Assembly (NCBI GenBank): GCA_958366985.1
Contig: CATXDC010000033.1
Span: forward strand, 1 to 10,493
DNA: 10,493 nucleotides
Source of the DNA: an uncultured Oscillospiraceae bacterium
GTDB lineage: Bacteria > Bacillota > Clostridia > Oscillospirales > Acutalibacteraceae
Reading direction: 5' to 3'
Numbering within the stretch: position 1 is the stretch's first letter; each line of letters starts with the position of its first letter. Below the pieces are notes generated by a model. The model searched no databases. It had not been told where the DNA came from and worked only from the letters and a program-made list of their open reading frames with translations. The position numbers and the translations under genes are program-made. Of the stretch, positions 1-6,274 are shown piece by piece.

Positions 1-683
1 TATTTTCGCCCCGGTTCGTCATTGTCCGGCCACAAAATGATGTCTTTGCCTTTGAGCGGCGAGAGATCCATTTTTTCAATCCGGGTATTGGCACCGCCCA
101 TCAGCGTCGTCGCTGCAAATCCGGCGGTGGCCAGCGCATCAGCGCATTTTTCGCCCTCAACTAAGATGATTACATTGTTTTTAAGAAGCTGCGGCAGGCG
201 GTAAAGCGGCCGCGGGGACGGAAATTCGGTCTTGCCGTTTGCCGCATTCCAGGGCAGAAACTCTTTGCTACCGTCTGCATATTCGTAGCGATAAATATAA
301 CATATTATATCGCCGTCTGCATTGAGATAAACATGCCGCCGATCCGGGCTGCCGCGTTTTTCCTTGGTTCCGGGGACTTCACAACCACTGATGCCGTAAT
401 ATCCGGCAATGTCTTTGAGAATATTGCCAAAACCGGAGATACCGCGGTTGCGTCCCCACAGAGAGAAAACGTCGCCGCCCTCGGCCGTGGCAAAATCGTA
501 CCACAGGCCGCGCTTAGCACCGGAAAGGCAGATTTTCAGGCTGTCGCCGGGTGTGCCGCCAATATCTCCGATTTCAAAATATCCTTTGTGGCCGCGTCCT
601 TTCGGGTACCATTGCGGCAGCCAGATTTCCAAATCCTGCAGAACTCTTTTTTTCAAGAGTCCGCTGTCATAATAAAACTGCAT
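1..683 (-). CDS. Toprim-domain primase (partial, runs off left edge)
   Basis: This is the N-terminal 227 residues of a phage- or plasmid-type DNA primase, probably making RNA primers for replication of the element. I translated it by hand because it has no stop inside the window. Residues 1-110 carry a GDSLKI...RGLWYDFATAEGGD segment, typical of the N-terminal region of phage primase/helicases; I see no zinc-binding cysteine cluster. A toprim catalytic fold follows: the VEGEK motif with its glutamate at residue 176, and the acidic DND motif (D220, D222) in ILWPDNDEPG. Toprim motifs bind the catalytic magnesium. The start at 683 is supported by a strong GAGGGGG ribosome site 8 bases upstream and by a gap of only 23 bases to the upstream gene. 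In related proteins a helicase or ATPase region often follows; here that part would lie outside the window. The long plus-strand ORFs over this region are antisense shadows. Confidence 0.85.
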   Translation of the reverse strand, partial: MQFYYDSGLLKKRVLQDLEIWLPQWYPKGRGHKGYFEIGDIGGTPGDSLKICLSGAKRGLWYDFATAEGGDVFSLWGRNRGISGFGNILKDIAGYYGISGCEVPGTKEKRGSPDRRHVYLNADGDIICYIYRYEYADGSKEFLPWNAANGKTEFPSPRPLYRLPQLLKNNVIILVEGEKCADALATAGFAATTLMGGANTRIEKMDLSPLKGKDIILWPDNDEPGRK

Positions 684-706
684 CGGCTTATCCCCCTCGA
701 TAAACT

Positions 707-928
707 TTAGCGTTCGCGGATTTTAAGGTTATATTTCTTTAGCAGTTTCAGAACCTGATCAATGCTTTTCGGCCCAAAACCGGGAATATAGAGCAAATCT
801 CGTTTTGAGCGTTTCAGTAAATCCGCAACGGTAATAATTTTGTTTTCCGCCAACCGATTAACAGCAACTTTGCCTAATTCGGCAAAAGAGGACAACGGCC
901 GCTCATGCAGGTTTTCAATATCAGTCAT
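707..928 (-). CDS. Free-standing helix-hairpin-helix protein resembling RNA polymerase alpha C-terminal domain
   Basis: This 73-residue protein aligns by eye along almost its whole length with the C-terminal domain of RNA polymerase alpha. The shared pattern is an RPLSSF-like opening, a helix ending NRLAENKI, then TVADLLKRSKRDLLYIPGFGPKSIDQVLKLL. The IPGFGPKS stretch matches the helix-hairpin-helix loop that in alpha contacts UP-element DNA and activators. No assembly domain is present, so it cannot act as an alpha subunit. It might bind DNA, or compete with or modulate host polymerase; that role is inference. The start overlaps the stop of the upstream gene by 8 bases (ATGACTGA), implying translational coupling, with an AAAGGG ribosome site upstream. 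The primase gene begins 23 bases after its stop. Confidence 0.8.
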   Translation of the reverse strand: MTDIENLHERPLSSFAELGKVAVNRLAENKIITVADLLKRSKRDLLYIPGFGPKSIDQVLKLLKKYNLKIRER

Positions 929-1403
929 TGGCAGTTTCCCTTTGGATCAGAGTAATGACCGCACATCCAGGGCGGATGTTTCCGGCAGCGTTCAGGCTTT
1001 TACGGGCTTCATCGCTGAGCGAACAATACTTTTTCTCTGAAATCGTATAGTCGATGTCCATATAGTCTTCCGGGTTGCCGCCATTGGCTGCAATGCGTTT
1101 GGCATATTCCTTAAGCTTGTCCTTTTGCCATTCCAGCACCATCGGCCGGTCTTCCGTAATTTCCAGCCCGTCTTCCTGCAAACGGATTTCGCCAAATGTG
1201 CGGCCAAGTTCCCGCCGTTTGGCATCGAGCCGGTCACGATATTTTAGCATCAACGCGCCATTCAGCCACTTGCGTACATTATCCGCCAGCGCAATCAGGG
1301 TTTCCACTTCCTTTTGCATCTCTGCCAGTTCGGCTGCGGGCAGTTCAGCCAGCTCGCCGATCGGCTTTGAGGCTATTTCATAAATAATGTTTGTCGGTTG
1401 CAT
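921..1403 (-). CDS. Phage-type conserved hypothetical protein (Gp157-like)
   Basis: A protein of about 160 residues, charged and largely helical. It has an N-terminal predicted coiled helix (ELPAAELAEMQKEVETLIALADNV), a central FGEIRLQEDGLEI segment, and a C-terminal region with PEDYMDIDYTISEKKY and an ending like IRPGCAVITL. This layout is familiar from uncharacterised proteins of alphaproteobacterial prophages and is loosely reminiscent of siphovirus Gp157. I would not assign a biochemical function. An upstream ATG exists at 1415, but it has no ribosome site. GGAG at 1410-1413 sits 6 bases before the ATG at 1403, so 1403 is preferred. It is the first gene of the operon, overlapping the HhH gene by 8 bases. 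Confidence 0.75.
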   Translation of the reverse strand: MQPTNIIYEIASKPIGELAELPAAELAEMQKEVETLIALADNVRKWLNGALMLKYRDRLDAKRRELGRTFGEIRLQEDGLEITEDRPMVLEWQKDKLKEYAKRIAANGGNPEDYMDIDYTISEKKYCSLSDEARKSLNAAGNIRPGCAVITLIQRETAND

Positions 1404-1525
1404 CATAAGCTCCATAGTTGTTAGAAGTTACAATGCCATTCTTAATGTTTCTGCCGTTTTCCACGATGTAGGGAGCAGTAAAGCTGTTGCCCCACCGCAG
1501 ATTTCTTAGTTTATTGCCGTTATAT

Positions 1526-1556
1526 ATTATAAAATCTTTTTAATAAACGTTGACAA
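1526..1556 (-). promoter_or_regulatory. Candidate promoter of the primase operon
   Basis: On the minus strand TTGTCA (1556-1551) is followed, after 19 bases, by a perfect TATAAT (1531-1526), about 120 bases upstream of the first gene of the operon. The spacing is 2 bases longer than ideal. The same block reads TTGACA on the plus strand, but no good -10 box follows it there. No other gene starts nearby, so this is the best candidate driver of genes 1403 to 1. Confidence 0.4.
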
Positions 1557-1606
1557 TTTATGCTGATAAATTCGATCAATCTAAGGTCGTATTTAAAATT
1601 AGTCGA

Positions 1607-1676
1607 AAAGTTTTTATGCGTTTCAATCAAAAACTTTCTAAAAATTTAAAGTTTTTGCGTATTTTAATTAAAAACT
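1607..1676. repeat. Two tandem inverted repeats, 41 bases apart
   Basis: Two hairpin-like dyads with nearly the same arms lie in tandem. The first has AAAGTTTTT at 1607-1615 and AAAAACTTT at 1629-1637. The second has AGTTTTT at 1650-1656 and AAAAACT at 1670-1676. Both have 13-base centres containing GCGT. The repeat distance is 41 bases, close to four helical turns, which would put both sites on the same DNA face. They lie between the ATPase stop and the primase operon promoter, so they could be operators for that operon, or weak AT-rich terminators for the ATPase gene. Confidence 0.5.
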
Positions 1677-1691
1677 ATTACGCTGGCGGGA

Positions 1692-2912
1692 TTACAAATA
1701 TCCAACCGGAATGATATTAACATCACCAGTCAGTGGCAAATGCGTCTGCGCCATACAGACAACAGCGCCGGTTCCTCTTTTTTGTTTAAGCGTTTCAATA
1801 ACGTTAAAAGCCTTGATATCTCCTTTGTCCGGGTTGCTTTTTTTCTTAATCTCTACCGGATACAGCGTGCCGTTTTCATGGAGCAACACGTCAATTTCTC
1901 GCTTTTCTTTATCTCGGTAATAGTAAATATCCGGCTGTTTGCCGTTATGCCAATAGCTTTTGATGATTTCAGAAACAACATAAGTCTCGAACATATTGCC
2001 GCTCATTGCACCGCTTTCCAAAACTTCAGGCGTTTTCCAGCCGGTCAGATAACAGGCCAGCCCCGTGTCCATAAAATAGACTTTCGGCGTTTTAATAAAA
2101 CGGTTGCCGACATTGTTATAATAAGGACGCAGAATATAAACAAGCCCGGAAGCCTGCAAAATGGAAAGCCAGGACTTTATTGTCGGTTGTGAAACGCCGA
2201 CGTCGTTTGCCAGTTCGCTGTAATTCAGCATCTCTCCGGTTCTGGCCGCCAGCGCTCGCATAAATTTCACAAAATCAAGCTCATTGCCCACCGCGCTTAG
2301 CGCTTTAATATCGCGTTCAATATAGGTTTGCATATAAGATTCGTAAAAAACTGCCCAATAATCGCTGTCTGCCGGATAAAGCTTCGGATATGAACCTTTC
2401 CAAATCAGTTCGTAAATTTTTAACAAATCTGTTTCAGTCGCATTCTGTACTTTGGCTTTGATGTATTCTTCTGTCGGCAGAAAGGGCGGAACGTCCGGAT
2501 GCCCGTTTTTTTCGTCCTGTGACAAGCCTTCCAGTTGCAAAATGCCGACCCGTCCGGCCAAACTTTCAGAGACGTTTTTCATCAGATGAAACTGTTGCGA
2601 ACCGGTCAGCCAATACATTCCGTTCTTTTTTTCCTTGTCCACACTGGCCTTGATGTAAGGGAACAGCTCCGGAGCATACTGAATCTCATCAATCAGCACC
2701 GGCGCGGGATAACGCTGCAGAAACAATGTCGGATCATTTTTCGCCAGTTCTCTATTCTCCAGAGTATCTAGTGACACATAAGTCCGAGGCTGGGTTTCGC
2801 AGTTTTGCAAAACCGTCGTTTTGCCAACCTGACGCGGTCCGGTAACTAACACTACCGGAAAAAACTTGTTGGCTCTATCAATGCTTTTTTCTATGGTTCT
2901 TTGAATATACAT
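1692..2912 (-). CDS. AAA ATPase with DUF4143 C-terminal domain
   Basis: A 406-residue protein, the normal full length for this family. The N-terminal P-loop ATPase has Walker A GPRQVGKTT (residues 25-33), Walker B PVLIDEIQ (71-78, acidic D75/E76) and a sensor-like YWLTGSQ (100-106). The middle has a winged-helix-like part (ELANDVGVSQPTIKSWLSIL). The C-terminal DUF4143 part includes FIKTPKVYFMDTGLACYLTG and a nuclease-like EIDVLLHENGTLYPVEIKKK, which resembles a PD-(D/E)XK core. The family is widespread in bacteria and archaea; its molecular role is unsettled, though some members sit in defence or accessory regions. The start is supported by GGAG 6 bases upstream. It has its own dyad-bearing promoter region and no close operon partner, so it is probably an accessory gene inserted among the replication genes. 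Confidence 0.92.
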   Translation of the reverse strand: MYIQRTIEKSIDRANKFFPVVLVTGPRQVGKTTVLQNCETQPRTYVSLDTLENRELAKNDPTLFLQRYPAPVLIDEIQYAPELFPYIKASVDKEKKNGMYWLTGSQQFHLMKNVSESLAGRVGILQLEGLSQDEKNGHPDVPPFLPTEEYIKAKVQNATETDLLKIYELIWKGSYPKLYPADSDYWAVFYESYMQTYIERDIKALSAVGNELDFVKFMRALAARTGEMLNYSELANDVGVSQPTIKSWLSILQASGLVYILRPYYNNVGNRFIKTPKVYFMDTGLACYLTGWKTPEVLESGAMSGNMFETYVVSEIIKSYWHNGKQPDIYYYRDKEKREIDVLLHENGTLYPVEIKKKSNPDKGDIKAFNVIETLKQKRGTGAVVCMAQTHLPLTGDVNIIPVGYL

Positions 2913-2919
2913 AGCAAAC

Positions 2920-2956
2920 TCCGACTAATATAAGATATTATTTTAGATTAGTCGGA
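2920..2956 (-). promoter_or_regulatory. Perfect 10-base inverted repeat overlapping promoter and ribosome site of the ATPase gene
   Basis: TCCGACTAAT at 2920-2929 and its exact complement ATTAGTCGGA at 2947-2956 flank a 17-base AT-rich centre. On the minus strand the centre holds plausible -10 sequences (for example AATAAT, 17 bases after TTGCAA). The downstream arm runs into the ATPase ribosome site (ATTAGTCGGAG). It could be an operator for autoregulation, or an RNA hairpin that hides the ribosome site if transcription starts upstream of it. A half site, ATTAGTCG, recurs at 1598-1605 beside the tandem dyads. Confidence 0.6.
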
Positions 2957-3004
2957 ATTTTGCAAAAGTCAAGATTTATTAATATTAAGAATCGCAGCTA
3001 TTTT

Positions 3005-3706
3005 TTACTCTAAATACAAACGGTACAATCCCTGCTTATTGCTTTTAATCAGTTCCATCCATTCTTTGTGCGGGCGGAAAACATCACCAAGACGATAACT
3101 GGTGGATCCTGCATTTTTTAACAAGGTTTTACCATAAATCCAAATCCGCCCGTCTTTTGCGGCATCATACAATTGTTTAATAATTTTCGACTGTACAAAG
3201 CCATAAACATAGCTCTTTCCATGGTAGCTGAATTTTGTATATCCGTTCGGCAGTTCTTCAATGAAAAAGTCATCAATATTATGACGGATATCAGCACTTT
3301 TAACTTTAGCTTTCTTATCAAAAAATCCCAGCTCTTTTTCCAAACGGAGCTTATCTTTACAAAGTATTAACACATCATCGATTGTCAGTTCTCTCACCGT
3401 TTTCAACCGCACAAAAACTGTCATATCATCCTGACAGGGCAGCTGAATAACATTGGCTGTTTTGTAAATGATAATGCGCCGCACATCTTCTGTCGTCAGC
3501 AATAGCAATCCTTTTGCCTGACAATTTTCAAGAGGAAGATCATAAGTCAAACCGTTGTTACTTTCTTTTCGAAAACGTATAGCATCACTCTCTGGCAGAT
3601 TAATCCAAAACCGACAGATATTATTTTCTGCCAGATACAAAGCGTCATGCAAGCAAAAATCCCACCGCTCCGTAAGTTCTGTCAATGTATAATATTCTTT
3701 TTCCAT
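3005..3706 (-). CDS. Hypothetical protein with predicted HTH-like N-terminus and winged-helix-like C-terminus (paralogue A)
   Basis: This 233-residue protein is clearly related to the neighbour at 3988-4716. The N-terminus (EYYTLTELTERW..., residues 4-40) looks like an excisionase or MerR-like helix-turn-helix. The C-terminal 75 residues carry the shared pattern QxxIIxxLYxA...W(I/V)xGKxLLxxAGSxSxRLxxxFR...WxELIxS..GxYRL. I recognise this from winged-helix-like ends of phage and plasmid accessory proteins, without a firm family name. The middle, about 100 residues, is poorly conserved between the two. A ribosome site GGAG lies 8 bases before the ATG. It is probably a DNA-binding protein; no enzymatic motif is seen. 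A TATAAA box about 20 bases upstream of the ribosome site is a candidate -10. Confidence 0.75.
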   Translation of the reverse strand: MEKEYYTLTELTERWDFCLHDALYLAENNICRFWINLPESDAIRFRKESNNGLTYDLPLENCQAKGLLLLTTEDVRRIIIYKTANVIQLPCQDDMTVFVRLKTVRELTIDDVLILCKDKLRLEKELGFFDKKAKVKSADIRHNIDDFFIEELPNGYTKFSYHGKSYVYGFVQSKIIKQLYDAAKDGRIWIYGKTLLKNAGSTSYRLGDVFRPHKEWMELIKSNKQGLYRLYLE

Positions 3707-3798
3707 CTTGAATTCTCCGTTATTGCTTTATAGCTGCATTCTAAGCATATTAAAAACCGGAAAAACAGACGGACATTGGCAGTTCCGGAGTATGAAGC

Positions 3799-3858
3799 AT
3801 ATCTTTCATTACTTGTTTATTTTTTTATAGAAAACAAACAAGTAATAGAAAAAGATAT
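3799..3858. repeat. Long imperfect inverted repeat between the paralogues
   Basis: The left arm ATATCTTTC-ATTACTTGTTT (3799-3818) and the right arm AAACAAGTAAT-AGAAAAAGATAT (3836-3858) are complementary apart from three extra bases in the right arm. The inner 11 bases match perfectly across a 17-base AT-rich centre. It lies about 95 bases upstream of the 3706 start, so it could be an operator or a processing hairpin. It is not followed by a T-run, so a terminator role is unlikely. Confidence 0.55.
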
Positions 3859-3936
3859 CAAACATTACATTATTATGTTTGGAAAAGTGCTAATTATGGT
3901 ACGGAAACCGTATGGAACGCAATGGTTGAAATAAAT

Positions 3937-3963
3937 AAAAAAAATCCCGATATTTTCGGGATT
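3937..3963 (-). terminator. Rho-independent terminator of the 3988-4716 gene
   Basis: On the minus strand AATCCCGA and TCGGGATT (3943-3950 and 3956-3963) form an 8-base GC-containing stem with a 5-base loop. It is followed at once by a run of eight T. It sits 25 bases beyond the stop of paralogue B, so paralogue A needs its own promoter. Confidence 0.88.
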
Positions 3964-3987
3964 GTTCAAACAGATAATATTAGGATT

Positions 3988-4716
3988 TCATATGGCAAAC
4001 TGAAGTTGCGGCTGAACAGGAACAATATGCCGAAGGGGAAGCCTTAAACGATAATAGCCGCGGCGGTCAGAAAATACAAGCTCCTGCCAGCCGATATTTC
4101 CACGAAACAGAGCGGCCACTCGCAGACTTTCTGATCCAGCTTTGTTTAACAGATCTTTCCCGTGCACCCAAGGCATCTCCGTCCGGCTTGCAGCATAAAG
4201 CAATGCAATGATTCTCGCCTGTATCACACCGAACTGATATCTCCGGTTATCATAATAGACTTCTCGAAAATCTCCGGAATGTCTGAAGATATCAATCTGT
4301 CTCCCGTTCAAACACATTCCGTTGTTTATCTCAAAACAATGCTTTTCGGCTCTGGTAACGACCAGGTCTGTATAAGAAAGCAAAATTCCCTTATTTTCTA
4401 TAATATCTGAAATTTTTTCATGGAATCTATATTTTGTATGATAGACAGGTACAGCATCTGTACCTGCTTTCATAATCCGGTAGATATCTGTCGGTAATAA
4501 AGGTTGAGGGGAAAAGCATTGGCTTTTCCCCTCTGTAAGATAATTTGCAAATTCAGTATTATAGCAAACTCTTTCTATTCCTGCTGCAATTGCTGCTGGT
4601 CTGACACTAATTTCCAAGATGTTATTTTCCCCATAATAAAGTAAATCATCTCTTGAAACAGCCCAAATATTACAGATTTCTTGAAGGCTGAAATATTCTT
4701 TGGCTAATAAATTCAT
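3988..4716 (-). CDS. Hypothetical protein with predicted HTH-like N-terminus and winged-helix-like C-terminus (paralogue B)
   Basis: A 242-residue relative of the 3005-3706 protein. It shares the N-terminal pattern EYFSLQEICNIWAVSRDDLLYYGENNI and the C-terminal QARIIALLYAA...WVHGKDLLNKAGSESLRVAALFR...WQELVFS..GYYRL. The C-terminus is about ten residues longer than in the paralogue. The role is probably DNA binding, by inference from the two predicted helix-turn-helix-like ends. GGGAG lies 6 bases before the ATG, and a good terminator follows the stop. Two perfect hairpins lie inside the coding region (4446-4466 and 4506-4533), in the poorly conserved middle part; the paralogue has no counterpart to them. 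Confidence 0.75.
   Translation of the reverse strand: MNLLAKEYFSLQEICNIWAVSRDDLLYYGENNILEISVRPAAIAAGIERVCYNTEFANYLTEGKSQCFSPQPLLPTDIYRIMKAGTDAVPVYHTKYRFHEKISDIIENKGILLSYTDLVVTRAEKHCFEINNGMCLNGRQIDIFRHSGDFREVYYDNRRYQFGVIQARIIALLYAASRTEMPWVHGKDLLNKAGSESLRVAALFRGNIGWQELVFSDRRGYYRLRLPLRHIVPVQPQLQFAI
4446..4466. repeat. Perfect 9-base inverted repeat inside paralogue B
   Basis: CAGGTACAG (4446-4454) and CTGTACCTG (4458-4466) are exact complements around a 3-base loop. It lies within coding sequence for TDAVPV, a variable part of the protein. Confidence 0.75.
4506..4533. repeat. Perfect 12-base inverted repeat inside paralogue B
   Basis: GAGGGGAAAAGC (4506-4517) and GCTTTTCCCCTC (4522-4533) are exact complements around a 4-base loop, giving a very stable hairpin within the coding sequence for EGKSQCFSPQP. 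Neither side has a T-run, so it is not a standard terminator. It lies 39 bases from the 4446-4466 repeat, with an AGATATCT palindrome between them. Confidence 0.8.
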
Positions 4717-4795
4717 AAAAAACTCCCATATTTTTACAACTCAAAATAGAGAATATAAACACTTACAATTTTAATTGAATTTTAATAATTTTCAA

Positions 4796-4832
4796 GTAAA
4801 AAATGAACCCCACAAGTTTTTCTTGCAGGGTT
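4796..4832 (-). terminator. Rho-independent terminator of the DUF3489 gene
   Basis: On the minus strand AACCCTGCAAG (4832-4822) pairs with CTTGTGGGGTT (4816-4806) over 11 base pairs including two G-U pairs. The loop is five A, and a six-T run follows at 4803-4798. It lies 20 bases past the stop of the DUF3489 gene. Confidence 0.82.
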
Positions 4833-4851
4833 TTACGGATAACTTCTTGTT

Positions 4852-5412
4852 TTATGCCGTTTCGATTGCTTCTGCGGCGGCAATATAATAGAAGTTTTGT
4901 TTGTTTTTATCCTTTTCGCGGCAGATGTTTAGGTGCTTTTCCTTTTTCAGCTGGCTTATTACTCCGCGTACCGACTTTTCTTCCCAGCCAGTTGCGGCTG
5001 CCATCTCGTCCAAGCTTGCCTTGGTTTGCAGCATTTCTAAGATTAGTCCTTTTTTGTTAATTCTTTCCGATTGTGCCGATTCACTGTTCCCAGCAGCTTT
5101 TGTTTTCTGCCTTTCTTCATTTTTCTCGGTCACTGTATCGCCGAATTCCACATTCGGAATGATATCGCTTTCTTCCTCCACCGCATCGACATCGGCGTTA
5201 GCTGTCGCTGTAGCCATATAGGCGGGGGCAAGTTCCCGGAGACCTGTTTCCGGATTTAGATGTAAGATGCCAAATTTCAGCAGCCGGTTAATCATCTCAT
5301 CGGCAATTGCCTGATTATGGATGTGGTTCAGATGCTCTTGAGCATCAGTTCCGGGATTAGCTTTTAATGCTTCAATCAATTTTTCCTGAGCAGCAGTCAA
5401 TTTAATATCCAT
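4852..5412 (-). CDS. DUF3489 domain protein
   Basis: A 186-residue protein with three parts. Residues 1-65 are a helical module beginning KLTAAQEKLIEALKANPG and ending in a wing-like KFGILHLNPETGLRELAPAY. An acidic, low-complexity linker follows. Residues 120-180 are a DUF3489 domain with the family hallmark (AS)LDEMAAATGWEEKSVRGVISQLKKEK and a following YYI strand. The domain looks like a winged helix (ATGW..HSVRG.IS in typical members), so DNA binding is likely but unproven. Members commonly lie beside DUF2924 and serine-recombinase genes in alphaproteobacterial mobile elements, as here. AAGGAG lies 7 bases upstream of the ATG. The start is preceded by the shared 38-base element at 5478-5515. 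Confidence 0.88.
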   Translation of the reverse strand: MDIKLTAAQEKLIEALKANPGTDAQEHLNHIHNQAIADEMINRLLKFGILHLNPETGLRELAPAYMATATANADVDAVEEESDIIPNVEFGDTVTEKNEERQKTKAAGNSESAQSERINKKGLILEMLQTKASLDEMAAATGWEEKSVRGVISQLKKEKHLNICREKDKNKQNFYYIAAAEAIETA

Positions 5413-5422
5413 AGTGTTTCTC

Positions 5423-5483
5423 CTTTGTGTGTTATATTAATTTCTTTCCAATCAAGGGTTTTGTTGCTTACAAACACACAAAG
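5423..5483 (-). promoter_or_regulatory. Leader inverted repeat reaching the DUF3489 ribosome site
   Basis: CTTTGTGTGTT (5423-5433 on plus) and AACACACAAAG (5473-5483) are exact 11-base complements. In the minus-strand transcript the first arm is the end of the shared element, and the second arm includes the AAAG of the ribosome site AAAGGAG. The hairpin would therefore partly hide the ribosome site. This is a predicted structure only. Confidence 0.55.
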
Positions 5484-5515
5484 CCGGAAACATTTTCATA
5501 AGTCCAGCTAATAAA
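5478..5515 (-). repeat. Shared 38-base upstream element, copy 1
   Basis: It reads ACAAAGCCGGAAACATTTTC on the plus strand, then ATAAGTCCAGCTAATAAA. It lies 65 bases upstream of the DUF3489 start. It matches copy 2 (5905-5942) at 36 of 38 positions and copy 3 (6894-6931) at 33 of 38. Each copy lies in the same orientation upstream of a minus-strand gene, which points to a common promoter or regulator site. Confidence 0.85.
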
Positions 5516-5545
5516 CACAAAACGCCGCATATTTTACTGCACGGC

Positions 5546-5580
5546 AAAAAAAATATCCCCTTGCCTTGAGTAAGGGGATA
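5546..5580 (-). terminator. Rho-independent terminator of the 5586-5864 gene
   Basis: TATCCCCTT (5554-5562) and AAGGGGATA (5572-5580) form a 9-base stem with a 9-base loop. On the minus strand a run of eight T (5553-5546) follows directly. It lies 5 bases past the stop codon. Confidence 0.9.
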
Positions 5581-5585
5581 ATCTC

Positions 5586-5864
5586 TTAATATAAGGAAAA
5601 GAGTTTTACAATTTCTTGAAGAATGTTTTTACCATCTTTCAGCTGCACTGCTGCGCCAAGATCAAGAATAATATCCGCAACTTGCCTTTGAGGAAGGTTT
5701 GAGTTCCAGAGAATATCCTTGGCTCGGATATATAATTCGATTGCATCCTGTTTCGGACTGATGTCACTGACTTTCAGCTTCAGAGGCGGAAATCTGGGTT
5801 CACCAATGTTAAACTCTCGTTTAATCTGAGTCAGCAGCTGTAACATTATTGACTGTTTTGTCAT
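5586..5864 (-). CDS. Small hypothetical protein
   Basis: A 92-residue protein I do not recognise. The N-terminal half is basic and proline-containing (KREFNIGEPRFPPLKLKVSD). The C-terminal half is helical (DAIELYIRAKDILWNSNLPQRQVADIILDLGAAVQL) and may contain a helix-turn-helix-like segment around QRQVADIILDLG. It is framed by clear signals: the shared element copy 2 and AAAGGA ribosome site upstream, and a textbook terminator just after the stop. It is therefore almost certainly a real monocistronic gene. The common upstream element suggests co-expression with the DUF3489 gene and the 6629-6838 gene. Confidence 0.75.
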   Translation of the reverse strand: MTKQSIMLQLLTQIKREFNIGEPRFPPLKLKVSDISPKQDAIELYIRAKDILWNSNLPQRQVADIILDLGAAVQLKDGKNILQEIVKLFSLY

Positions 5865-5904
5865 ATCTTTTTCCTTTCGTTATAGTTTATCTTTTACAAC
5901 AGCA

Positions 5905-5942
5905 ACAAAGCCGGAAACATTTTTATAAGTCTAGCTAATAAA
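5905..5942 (-). repeat. Shared 38-base upstream element, copy 2
   Basis: It differs from copy 1 at only two positions and lies 40 bases upstream of the 5864 start. In the transcript its final CTTTGTT can pair with AACGAAAG at the ribosome site with one bulged base. This parallels the leader pairings of copies 1 and 3. Confidence 0.85.
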
Positions 5943-5967
5943 TACACTATCGCAATAAAATTACCAT

Positions 5968-6274
5968 TTGCGGTATAACCGGGAGCAACCGCAAGCCCCG
6001 TATAATCATTTTTTTTAATTGCATTTTAAGATATAAGCCCTTACAATTACTCTGTCGGTTATTTCCGACGATGATTATTATAAGTCACATAGGGGCCTCT
6101 CAGCCCTTCAGCACAAGTCCGTAGAACTTGGTGTAATTCTGCACAATTCCTTTTCGGAGGAGGGTGCGGAATAAGTTTTCTTTTGAAAACAAATAGGCAC
6201 GGACGCTTGTTGAAGTCTGAGAACTCCTCCACCTGAGGCTTGTTCTGGAGTGTTGTCAGAAAAGGGGTTATGAA
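5968..6274. other. Gene-poor stretch with no confident feature
   Basis: No convincing coding frame or RNA family is seen over about 300 bases. It begins with a 7-base dyad (TTGCGGT 5968-5974 and ACCGCAA 5988-5994). A block near 6028-6048 resembles the region upstream of paralogue B (AGA-TATAA, three variable bases, CTTACAATT). The rest must include the promoter of the XRE-type regulator. A minus-strand ORF of 93 codons (6059-6340) overlaps that regulator and looks spurious. Confidence 0.4.

Noticed and set aside
333..710. Plus-strand ORFs of 87 to 125 codons
   Set aside because: They are antisense to the primase, whose frame carries toprim motifs and a good ribosome site.
1468..1492. GGGAGCAG / CTGTTGCCC partial hairpin in the leader of the primase operon
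   Set aside because: Pairing is interrupted and no T-run follows, so it is too weak to call an attenuator.
1740..2192. A 150-codon plus-strand ORF
   Set aside because: Antisense shadow of the DUF4143 ATPase, which is full length with all motifs.
6090..6125. A CTGAGAG segment suggesting a TPP-type riboswitch on the minus strand
   Set aside because: The other conserved parts of the riboswitch are missing and no thiamine gene follows.
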